Counted from the first letter of the stretch, positions 44,002 through 54,307 are shown. The stretch is 64,000 bases of DNA from Flavobacteriaceae bacterium UBA7684 (GCA_002482885.1 DLGW01000010.1:45667-109666); one strand, 5' to 3'. The notes: generated by a model from the letters alone, not told the origin. Program-made: numbers and translations.

Positions 44002-45036
44002 ATGAATTTCACTACTTTTTTCGATAAAAATTATTTATCCAGAGGGCTCATACTGTTTGATTCTTTAAAAGAACAAGACGTTGATTTTAAATTTTTTGTA
44101 TTGTGTTTAGACCAAGAAACCTTTGATTTTTTAAATCGATTCAAAGAAAAAAATCCTCAGGTTGAAACCTTAACACTTAATGATTTAGAAGAACACGACC
44201 CTACTTTACTGATTTGTAAAAATAATCGGAGTTTGGTGGAGTATTACTTTACACTTAGTCCGTGTTTACCTTTGTATCTGTTAGAAAAATATCAATTGAA
44301 TCATATTTGTAGCTTAGATGCCGATATGCTTTTTTTATCGAGCCCTCAGCCCATTTTTGATTATCTGAATGATTATTCCATTATAATTACGCCGCATAAA
44401 TTCTCTAAAGAGACCGCAAAAGATATTATTTATGGGGTGTATAATGTTAGTTTCCAGATATTTAAAAATGATGAAACTGGAGTTTCGTGTTTGAAAAAAT
44501 GGAAGGAACAATGTATGGATTGGTGTAAAGATGAATTAGATCAGGTTAATCAACGATTTGCAGACCAATTGTATTTAAATGATTGGCCTAAATTATATCC
44601 CAATCAAGTAAAAGAGTTGAACGATGAGGTTTCTGGATTAGCGCCGTGGAATATTAACAATTATACCATAGAAAATAGGTTAGGGACATTTTATTCTAAT
44701 CATAAAAGAATTATTTTTTATCATTTTCATCATTTTAAAATATTAGAGAAACATTGGGCAATCAATGGTTTTTACACCTATAAAATTAATCCACAACCAG
44801 ATTTAATCAAATTATACCAAATTTATTGGAGTAAGATTGAGCAATACAACATGAAATTTGATTTTATAGTTGGGGTGTCTCAAAGGTATAATTACAACAA
44901 AAAAAAATACAAGATTCTTCATGAAGAGAAATCAATTTTTATGAAAAAAGATAATGAGATTACCTTAGTAAGTTATAATTTGGTTCCTAGATTCGTTTTA
45001 AAAATATTTTCAAAATTTTATGCCAAAGCTAATTAA
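44002..45036 (+). CDS. Putative glycosyltransferase (GT8-like)
   Basis: 344 residues. It starts with NFTTFFDKNYLSRGLILFDS and has the DXD-like metal motif CSLDADMLFLS, as in sugar transferases that read nucleotide sugars. The C-terminal part HFHHFKILEKHWAINGFY is family-specific. It overlaps the fdtA start by 17 bp. Confidence 0.75.
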   Translation: MNFTTFFDKNYLSRGLILFDSLKEQDVDFKFFVLCLDQETFDFLNRFKEKNPQVETLTLNDLEEHDPTLLICKNNRSLVEYYFTLSPCLPLYLLEKYQLNHICSLDADMLFLSSPQPIFDYLNDYSIIITPHKFSKETAKDIIYGVYNVSFQIFKNDETGVSCLKKWKEQCMDWCKDELDQVNQRFADQLYLNDWPKLYPNQVKELNDEVSGLAPWNINNYTIENRLGTFYSNHKRIIFYHFHHFKILEKHWAINGFYTYKINPQPDLIKLYQIYWSKIEQYNMKFDFIVGVSQRYNYNKKKYKILHEEKSIFMKKDNEITLVSYNLVPRFVLKIFSKFYAKAN

Positions 45037-45385
45037 TATTAAATCTTTTCACGAAAAAAGAGGGTCATTAACAGTATTAGAAAAAAATATCCCATTCGAT
45101 ATTAAACGGGTATTTTATATTTATAATGTAGATGATTCTGTCCGTGGAAAACACAGACATCATAAAACCATACAAGCCGCTATATGCATTAATGGTTCTT
45201 GTAAAATTTCTAATGATAACGGAGTCGTTCAAGAAGAATTCTTATTAGATCATCCCGAAAAGTGTTTGTTTTTATATCCAGAGGATTACCATTGGATGCA
45301 TGATTTTTCTAAAGATGCCATTTTATTAGTTTTAGCTTCTGAATTTTTTGACCCAGCAGATTATATATATGAGCCCTACAGATAA
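45020..45385 (+). CDS. fdtA: FdtA-like dTDP-4-dehydro-6-deoxyglucose 3,4-ketoisomerase
   Basis: 121-residue cupin. RGKHRHHKTIQAAICINGSC carries the His pair of the active site, and GSLTVLEKNIPFDIKRVFYI is the family's start. It isomerises the dTDP-4-keto-6-deoxy sugar before amination. The product goes to the aminotransferase encoded next (overlap 17 bp). Confidence 0.88.
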   Translation: MPKLINIKSFHEKRGSLTVLEKNIPFDIKRVFYIYNVDDSVRGKHRHHKTIQAAICINGSCKISNDNGVVQEEFLLDHPEKCLFLYPEDYHWMHDFSKDAILLVLASEFFDPADYIYEPYR

Positions 45386-46475
45386 AATTCCGTACGAAAA
45401 TCTTAATTTATTAAATAAAGAATTCGAAGATAAATTCAAATCTCAATTTGATGAATTTTTGAACAAAGGTTGGTATATCATGGGGGAAGGACTATCTCGT
45501 TTTGAATCCTCTTTCGCGGCTTACAATAAGGCTAAATTTTGTATAGGAGTAGCCAATGGTTTAGATGCCCTAGAAATTGGTTTACAGGTTTTTGATTTTC
45601 CTAAAGATTCGGAAATTATAGTTCCGTCTAACACCTATATTGCGACTATTTTGGCCATCATAAATGTAGGACTCAAACCCATTTTAGTAGAACCTGATAG
45701 TACGACTTACAATATTAATCCTGACTTAATTGAGCAAGCTATTACTCCTAAAACTAAGGCAATTATGGTAGTTCATTTGTATGGACAAGTGGCTCCAATG
45801 CAGAAGATATTAGAATTGGCTCAAAAATATAATTTAGAAATTATAGAAGATTGTGCCCAAGCCCACGGAGCAACCATTAATCATCAAAAAGTGGGAACCT
45901 TTGGTAATATTGGTTGTTTTAGTTTTTATCCGACTAAAAACCTAGGTGCCTTAGGAGATGGTGGAGCCATTATAACTTCCGATGAGAATTTATATTTAAA
46001 AATTAAGGCCTTAAGAAATTACGGTTCCGAAAAAAAATATTATAATAAGTACGTCGGAAGAAATTCCAGATTAGATGAGCTTCAAGCTTTATTCTTGAAT
46101 GAAAAATTACCGTATTTAAATAAAATCAATCAACACAAAATAAATTTAGCCCGAATTTATCATAACGGGTTGACTAATCAGGTCATCAAACCTGTTTTTA
46201 CAGAAGATTATTCTCATGTGTATCACATTTATAACATTAGAACAGAAAAACGGAACGAATTAAAAAAACACCTAGAAAATCAATCGATTTACACCGAAAT
46301 ACATTATCCGGTGGCGCCACACCTGCAAGAAGGATATCAATCTTTATGGAATGGTAGCTTTCCGATTAGTGAAGAAATTCATGCCACAACGCTTAGCTTG
46401 CCTATTTCTTATGCAACTAGTTCAGCACAGGTAGAAAAGGTTGTTCAAGCAATTAATCAATTCTTTTCTTTATGA
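45369..46475 (+). CDS. fdtB: FdtB-like DegT/DnrJ/EryC1/StrS aminotransferase
   Basis: PLP enzyme that aminates the 3-keto sugar to a 3-amino-3,6-dideoxyhexose. 368 residues from ATG 45369; the frame opens earlier at 45348 but that start lies inside fdtA. PLP Lys is in FSFYPTKNLGALGDGGAI, and EDCAQAHGA and NSRLDELQALFLN are family marks. An FdtC acetyltransferase is not recognisable in the window, so whether the amine is acetylated is open. Confidence 0.92.
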   Translation: MSPTDKIPYENLNLLNKEFEDKFKSQFDEFLNKGWYIMGEGLSRFESSFAAYNKAKFCIGVANGLDALEIGLQVFDFPKDSEIIVPSNTYIATILAIINVGLKPILVEPDSTTYNINPDLIEQAITPKTKAIMVVHLYGQVAPMQKILELAQKYNLEIIEDCAQAHGATINHQKVGTFGNIGCFSFYPTKNLGALGDGGAIITSDENLYLKIKALRNYGSEKKYYNKYVGRNSRLDELQALFLNEKLPYLNKINQHKINLARIYHNGLTNQVIKPVFTEDYSHVYHIYNIRTEKRNELKKHLENQSIYTEIHYPVAPHLQEGYQSLWNGSFPISEEIHATTLSLPISYATSSAQVEKVVQAINQFFSL

Positions 46476-47341
46476 GTTGTAAAATTTCCATCATAACGAT
46501 TAATTACAACAATCTTGAAGGATTAAAAAAAACATTTAAAAGTGTTTTTGAACAATCATTTTCAGATTTTGAATACATTGTTATCGACGGTGGAAGTAAT
46601 GATGGTAGTAAAGAATTCATACAACAAAATGCTACACAAATTAATTATTGGGTTTCCGAAAAGGATAAAGGTGTTTATCATGCCATGAATAAGGGAATTC
46701 AAATAGCTACCGGTACTTATTTGTTGTTTTTGAATTCCGGTGATTGGTTAAATCATTCAGAAATATTATCTAAAGCTATTACATTTTTTAAGGTTGAATA
46801 CAGTATTATTTACGGAAATCTAATCATTCAAAAAAGTATTAATAAACATGTTCTGTGGCAATTACCCGAAAAGTTAGATTTATTATATTTTATTAATGAT
46901 TCGTTACCACACCCAGGGAGTTTTATAAAAAAGGAATTGTTTGAAAAATATTTTTTTTATAATGAAGATTTTAAAATAGTTTCAGATTGGGAATTTTTCA
47001 TTTACAGCATCATTGTAAAAAAAGAAAAATATTTGCATTTACCTTTTGTCATTTCCTATTTTGATCATTCTGGGATTTCTAGTGTCGGCGCTAATAATCA
47101 TTTGATAGATCAAGAAAGACAAGTAGTTTTTGAAAAATATTTTAGTGATTATATTCACGAGATTAATTTCATAAGAAAAATTAAAACAAAAAGATATCAG
47201 CAACTTAAAAATTGTTCTGAAAATAAATTACTTTGGAGTTTGATTAAAATTCTATTAAATATTTCGAAATGGTTTACCCCAAAAGAAAAAAGACACCAAC
47301 TGTTTGTAAAACTGAATAATCAATCCTTACATCAACAATAA
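46472..47341 (+). CDS. Family 2 glycosyltransferase
   Basis: 289 residues. GT2 marks: ISIITINYNNLEGLKKTFKS, DYEYIVIDGGSNDGS-like (FEYIVIDGGSNDGS) and INYWVSEKDKGVYHAMNKGI. The acceptor is not known. Its ATG overlaps the fdtB stop by 4 bp. Confidence 0.9.
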   Translation: MSCKISIITINYNNLEGLKKTFKSVFEQSFSDFEYIVIDGGSNDGSKEFIQQNATQINYWVSEKDKGVYHAMNKGIQIATGTYLLFLNSGDWLNHSEILSKAITFFKVEYSIIYGNLIIQKSINKHVLWQLPEKLDLLYFINDSLPHPGSFIKKELFEKYFFYNEDFKIVSDWEFFIYSIIVKKEKYLHLPFVISYFDHSGISSVGANNHLIDQERQVVFEKYFSDYIHEINFIRKIKTKRYQQLKNCSENKLLWSLIKILLNISKWFTPKEKRHQLFVKLNNQSLHQQ

Positions 47342-47363
47342 ATCGATTTTATCTGTGCAGGCA

Positions 47364-48245
47364 ATGAACCATCAACCCTTAGTTTCCATCATTATACCGT
47401 GTTACAACCAACAAGATTTTATTGATTATACCTTGGAAAATGTTTGTAATCAAACTTATAAAAACTGGGAATGTATTATAGTGAATGATGGTTCTACCGA
47501 CGATTCCGAAGAAATCATTAAAAAATGGCTTGCGTATGATAACCGCATGGTTTATCATAAAAAAAAGAACGGCGGATTAAGTTCTGCCCGCAATGCAGGT
47601 TTAGATTTAGCCAAAGGGGAGTACATTCAATTTTTAGACGGAGACGACGCTTTAGACCCCGATAAATTAAAAGAAAGTGTGAATGCAGCTTTACAAAAAC
47701 AAATGGATTTGGTGATTACCAATTTTCATATGTTTAAAAAAGACATCAGTAATCTAAGACCTGTTTACTGTAATTTAGAAGAACAGACTTTTGATTTCGA
47801 AAATATTTTGTTGGAATGGGATTCAAAATTTACGATTCCGATTCATTGTGGATTTTTTCATAAAAGTTTATTTAAAAACATCCGTTTTAACGAAGCGCTT
47901 AAAGCCAAAGAAGACTGGCTCATGTGGATTAGTGTTTTTAAATTACCCGTTAGAGTGTATTTTATCAACTTAAAATACGCTTATTACCGAGTGAATCTTT
48001 CGGGTATGACACGTGATTATGTACTGATGAATCAAAATTTAATTAAGGCGTATAATTTTATATATCAGGAATTAAATGAAGAATATCAACTGAAATTCTT
48101 TAACAAAATCATTCAAGATTACAACAAACAAATCCTAGAACTGAACGAGCGAATTAAAAAAGAAAAACGATTCTTTCTACTAAAAGCAGTTGATAGAATT
48201 GTTTATTTGATTCGACGCAAAATCATGTTGTCTAAACTCCAATAG
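47364..48245 (+). CDS. Family 2 glycosyltransferase
   Basis: 293 residues, ATG at 47364; a GTG at 47355 is in frame but not needed. GT2 motifs: LVSIIIPCYNQQDFIDYTLE, WECIIVNDGSTDDSEEI, GGLSSARNAGLDLAKGEY and LDGDDALDPD. It ends 3 nt before the convergent sulfatase gene. No terminator hairpin is visible between them. Confidence 0.92.
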   Translation: MNHQPLVSIIIPCYNQQDFIDYTLENVCNQTYKNWECIIVNDGSTDDSEEIIKKWLAYDNRMVYHKKKNGGLSSARNAGLDLAKGEYIQFLDGDDALDPDKLKESVNAALQKQMDLVITNFHMFKKDISNLRPVYCNLEEQTFDFENILLEWDSKFTIPIHCGFFHKSLFKNIRFNEALKAKEDWLMWISVFKLPVRVYFINLKYAYYRVNLSGMTRDYVLMNQNLIKAYNFIYQELNEEYQLKFFNKIIQDYNKQILELNERIKKEKRFFLLKAVDRIVYLIRRKIMLSKLQ

Positions 48246-48248
48246 CCT

Positions 48249-50189
48249 TTATTTAGTTAAATCTTTCTGCAAAATGTATTGATAGGTTTGCAAATGGGCT
48301 TCGGCATATTTTTTCATTTTAGAAACTTTATCAGGAAATTGTGAAGCATAATTAGTTTTATCCTTGCTTCTGTATTTATGCAAAGAAACATTCCCAGTCT
48401 GGTGCACAATTAAAAACCATTCTTGATCAACCACCCCATATTTATCATCGGCACCACAAAATATATACGGGCGATTGGTTTTTAGTAAATCAATCCCTAA
48501 AGTATTGTTTTGATAAGGTAAGTTTAAAAGCCCCAAAAGAGTAGGGTACAAGTCAATTTGCCCCGCCATTTGTGAATGAGTTTGGGGTTTTAAAATCGAA
48601 GGCGCATAAAATAATAAAGGACTGTGGTTGTAGTCTAAAGACATGTCGTAGGTTACGTCCATGGCTGCTCCGTGGTCGGCTACAAAAACAAAAATTGTTT
48701 CGTTAAACCAAGGTTGTTTTTTAGCTAACGTTAGGAATTTTTGCAAAGAGAAATCCGCATATTCTACAATTTTCTTTTTAATGTCGGTTTGATTTTTAGG
48801 CTTAAAATAAGGCGGAATATAATAAGGACCATGATCGCTGGCGGTCATAAAAGCGGTAAAAAAAGGCTTTTTGTTTTGATGTAATTGATTTAAAATAGGA
48901 ATCGAAAATTCAAACATATAATCATCGGGTACGCCTAAAGTGGTTTTAATTTGTTCCGAAGGATAATCTTTTTTAGAAATGACTTGGTCAAAATCATTAG
49001 CCTTTAAAAATCCTTCCACATTATCGAACTGTCCGTCGTGTGTAGTAAAATAAGTGGTTTGATATCCGTTTTGTTTAAGTGAAGTAGCCAGTCCGTGATA
49101 TTTAGGAATGATGCTACTTTTCATAGGATGTTTTTTAAACAAGGCTGGATACGAAAATAAACTGCTAAAAATCCCATTAAAAGTATGAATTCCAGAGGTA
49201 TATGTATTTTCGAAATAAATCCCCTGATAAGTTAATTGATTAAAAAATGGGGTAAGATTATGGGGGTCTCCATGACGTTTCAATTTAGCCGCACTCATAC
49301 TTTCCATAATTACCAATATTACATTGTAGGGTTTAGCGGGTGCGTTTGGGGTAATGGTTCTGGATAATGGTTGTAAAGAATCGTTTGTGGTAATGCCTAA
49401 TTGTTCTTGTACGAATTGCAAAGCTTCGGCGTTGTCCATCAATTGTATGGGTTTATTTTCATCCCGTTTACTTTCTATATAACTTCTGATTAAAGTAAAG
49501 TTCGGGTTTAATCCTAATTGATTTAAAAAAGCATGATTTCCAAAATAGGCGGTACCTACGTTAATAGGTGTTTTTTCATCGAATCTTCCGCGAATTCCTG
49601 CAAAAATGAATCCTGCAAATAAAATAATGAGTCCCAGATTTTTAAATTTAAAATTCGGGGAATGATTCGGTTGGTACTTAAATAAAGTATTGATGCTTTG
49701 GGAATACAAATAAACGCTAACTATAAAAGGAATTACCGCAATCCAATATCGGGGCTCTTGTAGAATCATTCCCAATACAAATTCAGGATTATCAATCCAT
49801 TGAAAAGCCATAATGGTAAACCTAGAAAAAAAGTGGTTAAAATAGGGTAAATCTACTGCGCAAACCAAGTAGGCTAACGAAAACAAAATCAATAAATAAA
49901 ATTTAATGATTTGATATAATAGGGTGGGGGTACGCTTTAAAAAATAAAAAACACTCAGTATAACAAAAGGTAAGGCTAAAATATATCCGCTAATGACCAA
50001 ATCAAATCGAATCCCCATGAGTAAGGATTCTAAAATTTCCGATAATTGAGCCTGACCGATACGTTCCCTTTCGGTAATGAGCATCACCAATCTGAAAAAA
50101 GAAAAGAATAACAATCCCGTTCCGTATAATTCAGTGAATAATCGGATGGGTTGTGGAATTTGGTTTTTTAAAGTGGAATACCAATTCAT
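48249..50189 (-). CDS. LTA synthase-family sulfatase
   Basis: 646 residues with about five N-terminal TMs (up to residue 170) and an extracytoplasmic sulfatase/phosphoglycerol transferase domain. VIMESMSAAKL bears the conserved nucleophile position (Ser, a Thr/Ser/Cys-type), YTSGIHTFNGIFSS, TASDHGPYYIPPYF and FVFVADHGAAMD supply metal ligands. Members make polyglycerolphosphate or modify lipid A; a surface-polymer modification is likely here. Confidence 0.9.
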   Translation of the reverse strand: MNWYSTLKNQIPQPIRLFTELYGTGLLFFSFFRLVMLITERERIGQAQLSEILESLLMGIRFDLVISGYILALPFVILSVFYFLKRTPTLLYQIIKFYLLILFSLAYLVCAVDLPYFNHFFSRFTIMAFQWIDNPEFVLGMILQEPRYWIAVIPFIVSVYLYSQSINTLFKYQPNHSPNFKFKNLGLIILFAGFIFAGIRGRFDEKTPINVGTAYFGNHAFLNQLGLNPNFTLIRSYIESKRDENKPIQLMDNAEALQFVQEQLGITTNDSLQPLSRTITPNAPAKPYNVILVIMESMSAAKLKRHGDPHNLTPFFNQLTYQGIYFENTYTSGIHTFNGIFSSLFSYPALFKKHPMKSSIIPKYHGLATSLKQNGYQTTYFTTHDGQFDNVEGFLKANDFDQVISKKDYPSEQIKTTLGVPDDYMFEFSIPILNQLHQNKKPFFTAFMTASDHGPYYIPPYFKPKNQTDIKKKIVEYADFSLQKFLTLAKKQPWFNETIFVFVADHGAAMDVTYDMSLDYNHSPLLFYAPSILKPQTHSQMAGQIDLYPTLLGLLNLPYQNNTLGIDLLKTNRPYIFCGADDKYGVVDQEWFLIVHQTGNVSLHKYRSKDKTNYASQFPDKVSKMKKYAEAHLQTYQYILQKDLTK

Positions 50190-51218
50190 TTATTCAGGAA
50201 GTGTGATAGGGTCAAAAGGTTCTCTGTTCAATACGTATTTAATCCAGTTGCCAAACCCGTATTTAGATTTTATATGGGCATCAGGCATAATGTAAGGTTT
50301 TTGTATAAAATCTTCCAATTGATTGATGTTGGTTTCGTTCCAAATAAAAATATTATTCGGGTGATAAAAATCGTAATCTTTTACCCTTGGATTATTGGTG
50401 ATGAGTTTTTTATTATAGTGTAAAGCTTCAAAAGTTCTAAAAGAAAGGCCTTCGTGTGTAGTGTTTAAAAAATCTAATAAAATGCCCGAACGTTTTACAT
50501 TTTTAATGTTTTCTTCATAGCTCATGTGCTGGTGGATAAAATGATATCCTTGATCATCATAAGCTTCTTTGTCTTTAGGATTTTGGCAGTATAAATTAAT
50601 GAAAGGTTTAAGACCTAATTTTTTGCACTTTTTGTTTAAACGCTTGATGTTCTTCATGCGTCTTTCAATTAAAGTGCCTACAAAAAACAAATCATATTCA
50701 ATGGTTGGAATTGCGGTTTCGTTTTGATCATCATCAAAATAAAAATTGGTAATCGGATAAAATTGAAATACATTTTGGTGTAAATCGGATTTATCAAATA
50801 CATAAAATTGATCAAAAAAGGGGATTAACGGATAAATGGCTGGAAATCTATGCAAACCGTCCCATTGATATCCTGCCATAAAAGTGGATTTTTCACGAAC
50901 CAATTCAATCACATCACTGGGGTAAATGTCTGCACGCATCAGTAAAGCATAGTCTGCTTTGCCTTGAATGGCATTTAATTTTTGAACGACTTCTTTACTA
51001 AATACCTGAAACTTTAGTTTGCTTTTATACCCTTTGTCTTTTAAAAAGGTTTTACGGAAAAAATTATAAATTTTTTGACCTAAATTTTTATACTTAAAAT
51101 CGTGTTCGTTGTAGCTGATGTCAATCGTTTCAAACCCGTAAAAGGCTAAGTTTTTTTTAAAGCTGTTGTGCATTCCAAAACTTTGCGGAAGACCAATGAT
51201 GATAGTAGGTTTACTCAT
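50190..51218 (-). CDS. Putative CgeB-like glycosyltransferase
   Basis: 342 residues with MSKPTIIIGLPQSFGMHNSF start. RSGILLDFLNTTHEGLSFRT followed by FEALHYNKKLITNN resembles the donor-binding end of GT-B enzymes such as CgeB. Which sugar is used is unknown. The next gene overlaps its start by 4 bp. Confidence 0.7.
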   Translation of the reverse strand: MSKPTIIIGLPQSFGMHNSFKKNLAFYGFETIDISYNEHDFKYKNLGQKIYNFFRKTFLKDKGYKSKLKFQVFSKEVVQKLNAIQGKADYALLMRADIYPSDVIELVREKSTFMAGYQWDGLHRFPAIYPLIPFFDQFYVFDKSDLHQNVFQFYPITNFYFDDDQNETAIPTIEYDLFFVGTLIERRMKNIKRLNKKCKKLGLKPFINLYCQNPKDKEAYDDQGYHFIHQHMSYEENIKNVKRSGILLDFLNTTHEGLSFRTFEALHYNKKLITNNPRVKDYDFYHPNNIFIWNETNINQLEDFIQKPYIMPDAHIKSKYGFGNWIKYVLNREPFDPITLPE

Positions 51219-52264
51219 AGGCTTAGATATATTTTTTCATATTCTTGGGCTGCTTTTTCCCAAGTGAATTGTTGTGCGTGTGTACTAATTATCTTTTTAT
51301 CGGCCAGATTATGATAATGTGTTAACCCATTATCTAGAACGGCTTGCATATTTTCCACTGAAAAGTTATTAAAATAATAGGCTACTTTACCACCAATTTC
51401 GGGTAACGAAGTTAAATTAGATAAAAAAACAGGTTTTTCGAATAACATAGCTTCAATGGCAGGAATTCCAAAACCTTCGGCTAGTGAAGGGAAAACAAAG
51501 GCTTTACAGTTTTTATAATACCAATATTTTTCTTTTTCATTGATACTTCCAATAATATGTACGCGGCTTTCTACCCCAAAAAGTTTAGCTTCTTGTTTGA
51601 TTTTTTCTACGTATTCAGGTCTAGATAAATTACCCGCAATGATTAAATCAAAATCGTTGTGTTGTAGTAAGCAAGGCAATACATGAAAATTCTTTTTAGG
51701 TAAAACAGTACCCAGAGTAAATAAAAAAGGTTTTTTGGGCAAGAATTTAGGCGCATTAAAATCAGGGAATTCATTTACTGAAACTCCGTTATATATGGTA
51801 ATTATTTCTTTGTTTTCTAAATGAATGTTGTCCAAAACTTGTTGTTTGGCGAAATTCGAAATACAAGTAATTACGTCTGCTCGGTTAATGTTCTGCTGAA
51901 TTTTATGTAAGTAGGATTTGATTTTGTTTACACTGTGTTTTTTTTCGACTAAAAAATTAAGATCGTGAACCGTGTAAACAATTTTTGTTTTAGCATTATA
52001 AGGTTGGTAAGGAGAACCTTGATGGGTTTTGTGCCAAACGTCGTATTTATCGGTATTGGGGATGTATAATTTATGTAAGAGATTAAAAATCTTGTAGTTG
52101 ACTTCTGTTCCAAAATAATTATTAAATGATTGAGGAACATAAAAAGTGTAGTCTAATTCCTTTTTTTTTTGGTGGATTAACGCCCGACCCAATTCAGAAC
52201 AAAAGGTATGTAACCCTGTATTAGGATACTTTAATCGTTCACAATCAATTAATACATTTTTCAT
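51215..52264 (-). CDS. Glycosyltransferase family 4
   Basis: 349 residues. GT-B type: VYTVHDLNFL, FLFTLGTVLPKKNFHVL (KK-N donor-loop start) and CKAFVFPSLAEGFGIPAIEA, the EGFGxPxxEA motif of GT4. It overlaps the gene on each side by 4 bp. Confidence 0.9.
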   Translation of the reverse strand: MKNVLIDCERLKYPNTGLHTFCSELGRALIHQKKKELDYTFYVPQSFNNYFGTEVNYKIFNLLHKLYIPNTDKYDVWHKTHQGSPYQPYNAKTKIVYTVHDLNFLVEKKHSVNKIKSYLHKIQQNINRADVITCISNFAKQQVLDNIHLENKEIITIYNGVSVNEFPDFNAPKFLPKKPFLFTLGTVLPKKNFHVLPCLLQHNDFDLIIAGNLSRPEYVEKIKQEAKLFGVESRVHIIGSINEKEKYWYYKNCKAFVFPSLAEGFGIPAIEAMLFEKPVFLSNLTSLPEIGGKVAYYFNNFSVENMQAVLDNGLTHYHNLADKKIISTHAQQFTWEKAAQEYEKIYLSL

Positions 52265-53142
52265 TTGGCTACAATTTTATAATTGCGGTATTCAAATAAA
52301 CGCAAGCCTGTTAATTTTTCAAAAACATTCAGGACTTTTTTACTTAAAGGGGCATTATTAATTTTAGTAGGATCAAAAGAAAATTTCCAATTTACTTTAT
52401 TAATTCGTTCTTGAATCACTTTAGGATGTGTTTCTGTAAATAGAATGAGTTGGTCTGCATTTCCATAATCAAATTCCGAAGATTCGGGGTAGGCCTGATC
52501 AATCCATTGGTTATCATCGGTATAAAATTGATTGAAATTTCTCATTTTATTAGTTAAACCCGTTGGAGGTTTTACCCAACCGTAATGATAAATATCTGCG
52601 GCAATGTGTTTTACATTTAGTTTGCGACCGTTGTGTCTAAATCCTTGTGCATCTTTGTAAGAATGCATGTCGGGTAAATTTTTAATCACTCGGATTTCTC
52701 GTCTGTACCAACGGCGAGAATGGGCAAAATAATCATAAGAACCATAAAAATGCTTATAATTAAACAACAGGCCTTCAATTGTAGGGTTGTTTAAACACAA
52801 TTCCATTTCGTATTTAATAGTGTCTAAATATTTTTCGTGCACACATTCGTCTCCTTGAATATAAAAAGCCCAATCAACATCGGGGCTTATGGCTTTAAAG
52901 GCTTTGTCTGTTTCTAATGCAAAAGTGCGTCCGCCTTCGCGAACACTATCGTCCCAAACGGTTTCAATGATTTTTATTTTTGGGGAATCTAAGCTTTTTA
53001 AAAGTTGTAAAGTATCGTCGTCTGAATTGCCATGAGCAATTACAAACTCATCACAAATGGGCAGGATAGAAGTAATGGCTTCTATGATAGAATAATCATT
53101 TTTAACCGCATTTCTAATGAAGGTAAAACCAGCAATTTTCAT
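52261..53142 (-). CDS. Family 2-like glycosyltransferase
   Basis: 293 residues: FTFIRNAVKNDYSIIEAITS, FVIAHGNSDDDTLQLL and WAFYIQGDECVHEKYLD, where GDE is the metal-binding acid cluster. WVKPPTGLTNKMRNFN is the acceptor side. It overlaps the GT4 gene downstream by 4 bp. Confidence 0.85.
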   Translation of the reverse strand: MKIAGFTFIRNAVKNDYSIIEAITSILPICDEFVIAHGNSDDDTLQLLKSLDSPKIKIIETVWDDSVREGGRTFALETDKAFKAISPDVDWAFYIQGDECVHEKYLDTIKYEMELCLNNPTIEGLLFNYKHFYGSYDYFAHSRRWYRREIRVIKNLPDMHSYKDAQGFRHNGRKLNVKHIAADIYHYGWVKPPTGLTNKMRNFNQFYTDDNQWIDQAYPESSEFDYGNADQLILFTETHPKVIQERINKVNWKFSFDPTKINNAPLSKKVLNVFEKLTGLRLFEYRNYKIVAK

Positions 53143-53148
53143 GGAATA

Positions 53149-54264
53149 TTAAACTAAAGACTGATAAATTTGATGAACTTCTTTAGCAATTACATCGTCA
53201 TTAAAACGTTGAGCATATTCAAAACCTTTTTCGGTAATGGAATTACGTAGATTTTTGTCGGATAATAATTGTCGGATATGGAAAGCTATTTCTCTGGAAT
53301 CCGTAGGGGTAATATAAATGGAGTGAGGTCCTCCTGCTTCTGAAAAACAACCTTTTTTACTAGTAATTACAGGTGTTTTGCAATATAATGCTTCAATAAT
53401 AGGGATGCCAAAACCTTCAAATAAAGAAGGGTATATAAAAATTTGTGCACTTTGATATAAAATAGCTAATTCTTGTGTAGTAAGACCTTTTAAAAAGCTT
53501 ACTTTATTTTCCATTTTATAATTTTTGATGTATTGGGTTACTTTTTTAGTGTATTGGGTTTTTCCACCTACAATCACCAAATGAGTATCAATATTTTGAA
53601 TGGCTTTAACCACCGATAAAACATTTTTACGTTCTTCAATAGTCCCTACATTTAAAATAAATGATTCAGGAATGCTGTATTTGGCAAGTACTGTTGCTTT
53701 TTCTTCTTCGGAATATTCTTTTTTAAAATCGGCATGGCAACCCTGATATACCACTTTGATTTTGTCAGCTTCTACCTTTAAATATTTAACCACATCTTTT
53801 TTGGTCTGTTCACTAATGGCAATAATTATATCGGCTTTTTTAGCGGCGTGTTTAAATTTTAAAAAATGAATATTTCTGTCAAAAAATGAATAAAAGGCAG
53901 GAAAGCGTAAAAAAATTAAATCGTGAATAGTCACTATAGTTTTAACGGGTGTTTTTTTTATTCCTAAAGGAATTTCGCCAGATAAACCGTGATAAATTTG
54001 AATGTTATCTGCTACAACATCGCCTACAATTCCTTTTTGTCTCCATAGGTTATAAAACATTTTATAAAAAGAACTTTTAGGTAAACATTCTTTAATATTT
54101 GTTTTTACGGAATTAAAAAGGTTTTTTTCTGAAGGCTTAGGATTATACAAAAAGTACGTATTACTAGGATAATACGTACTTAATATGCGAATCAAATCAC
54201 GGCTATAGTTACCTAAGCCAGTTTTGTTATGAAAAATCCGTTTTGCTTCGTAACCTATTTTCAT
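53149..54264 (-). CDS. Glycosyltransferase family 4
   Basis: 371 residues. N-terminal YEAKRIFHNKTGLGNYSRDL, IVTIHDLIFLRFPAFYS, donor loop SFILNVGTIEERKNVLSVVK and IFIYPSLFEGFGIPIIEALY. First gene of the minus-strand operon reaching to 48249, which faces the plus-strand operon and may build the same polymer. Confidence 0.92.
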   Translation of the reverse strand: MKIGYEAKRIFHNKTGLGNYSRDLIRILSTYYPSNTYFLYNPKPSEKNLFNSVKTNIKECLPKSSFYKMFYNLWRQKGIVGDVVADNIQIYHGLSGEIPLGIKKTPVKTIVTIHDLIFLRFPAFYSFFDRNIHFLKFKHAAKKADIIIAISEQTKKDVVKYLKVEADKIKVVYQGCHADFKKEYSEEEKATVLAKYSIPESFILNVGTIEERKNVLSVVKAIQNIDTHLVIVGGKTQYTKKVTQYIKNYKMENKVSFLKGLTTQELAILYQSAQIFIYPSLFEGFGIPIIEALYCKTPVITSKKGCFSEAGGPHSIYITPTDSREIAFHIRQLLSDKNLRNSITEKGFEYAQRFNDDVIAKEVHQIYQSLV

Positions 54265-54274
54265 ATTTATCTTT

Positions 54275-54307
54275 TTTGGTTTTGGGTCTTTGGTTTTGGG
54301 TCTTTGG
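54275..54307. repeat. 14-nt tandem repeat, 2.4 copies
   Basis: TTTGGTTTTGGGTC (54275-54288 and 54289-54302) is followed by TTTGG. Copies are exact. Beyond it, to 54367, the sequence stays CCTAA/ACCC-rich, resembling the repeat at 55988. Confidence 0.85.
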
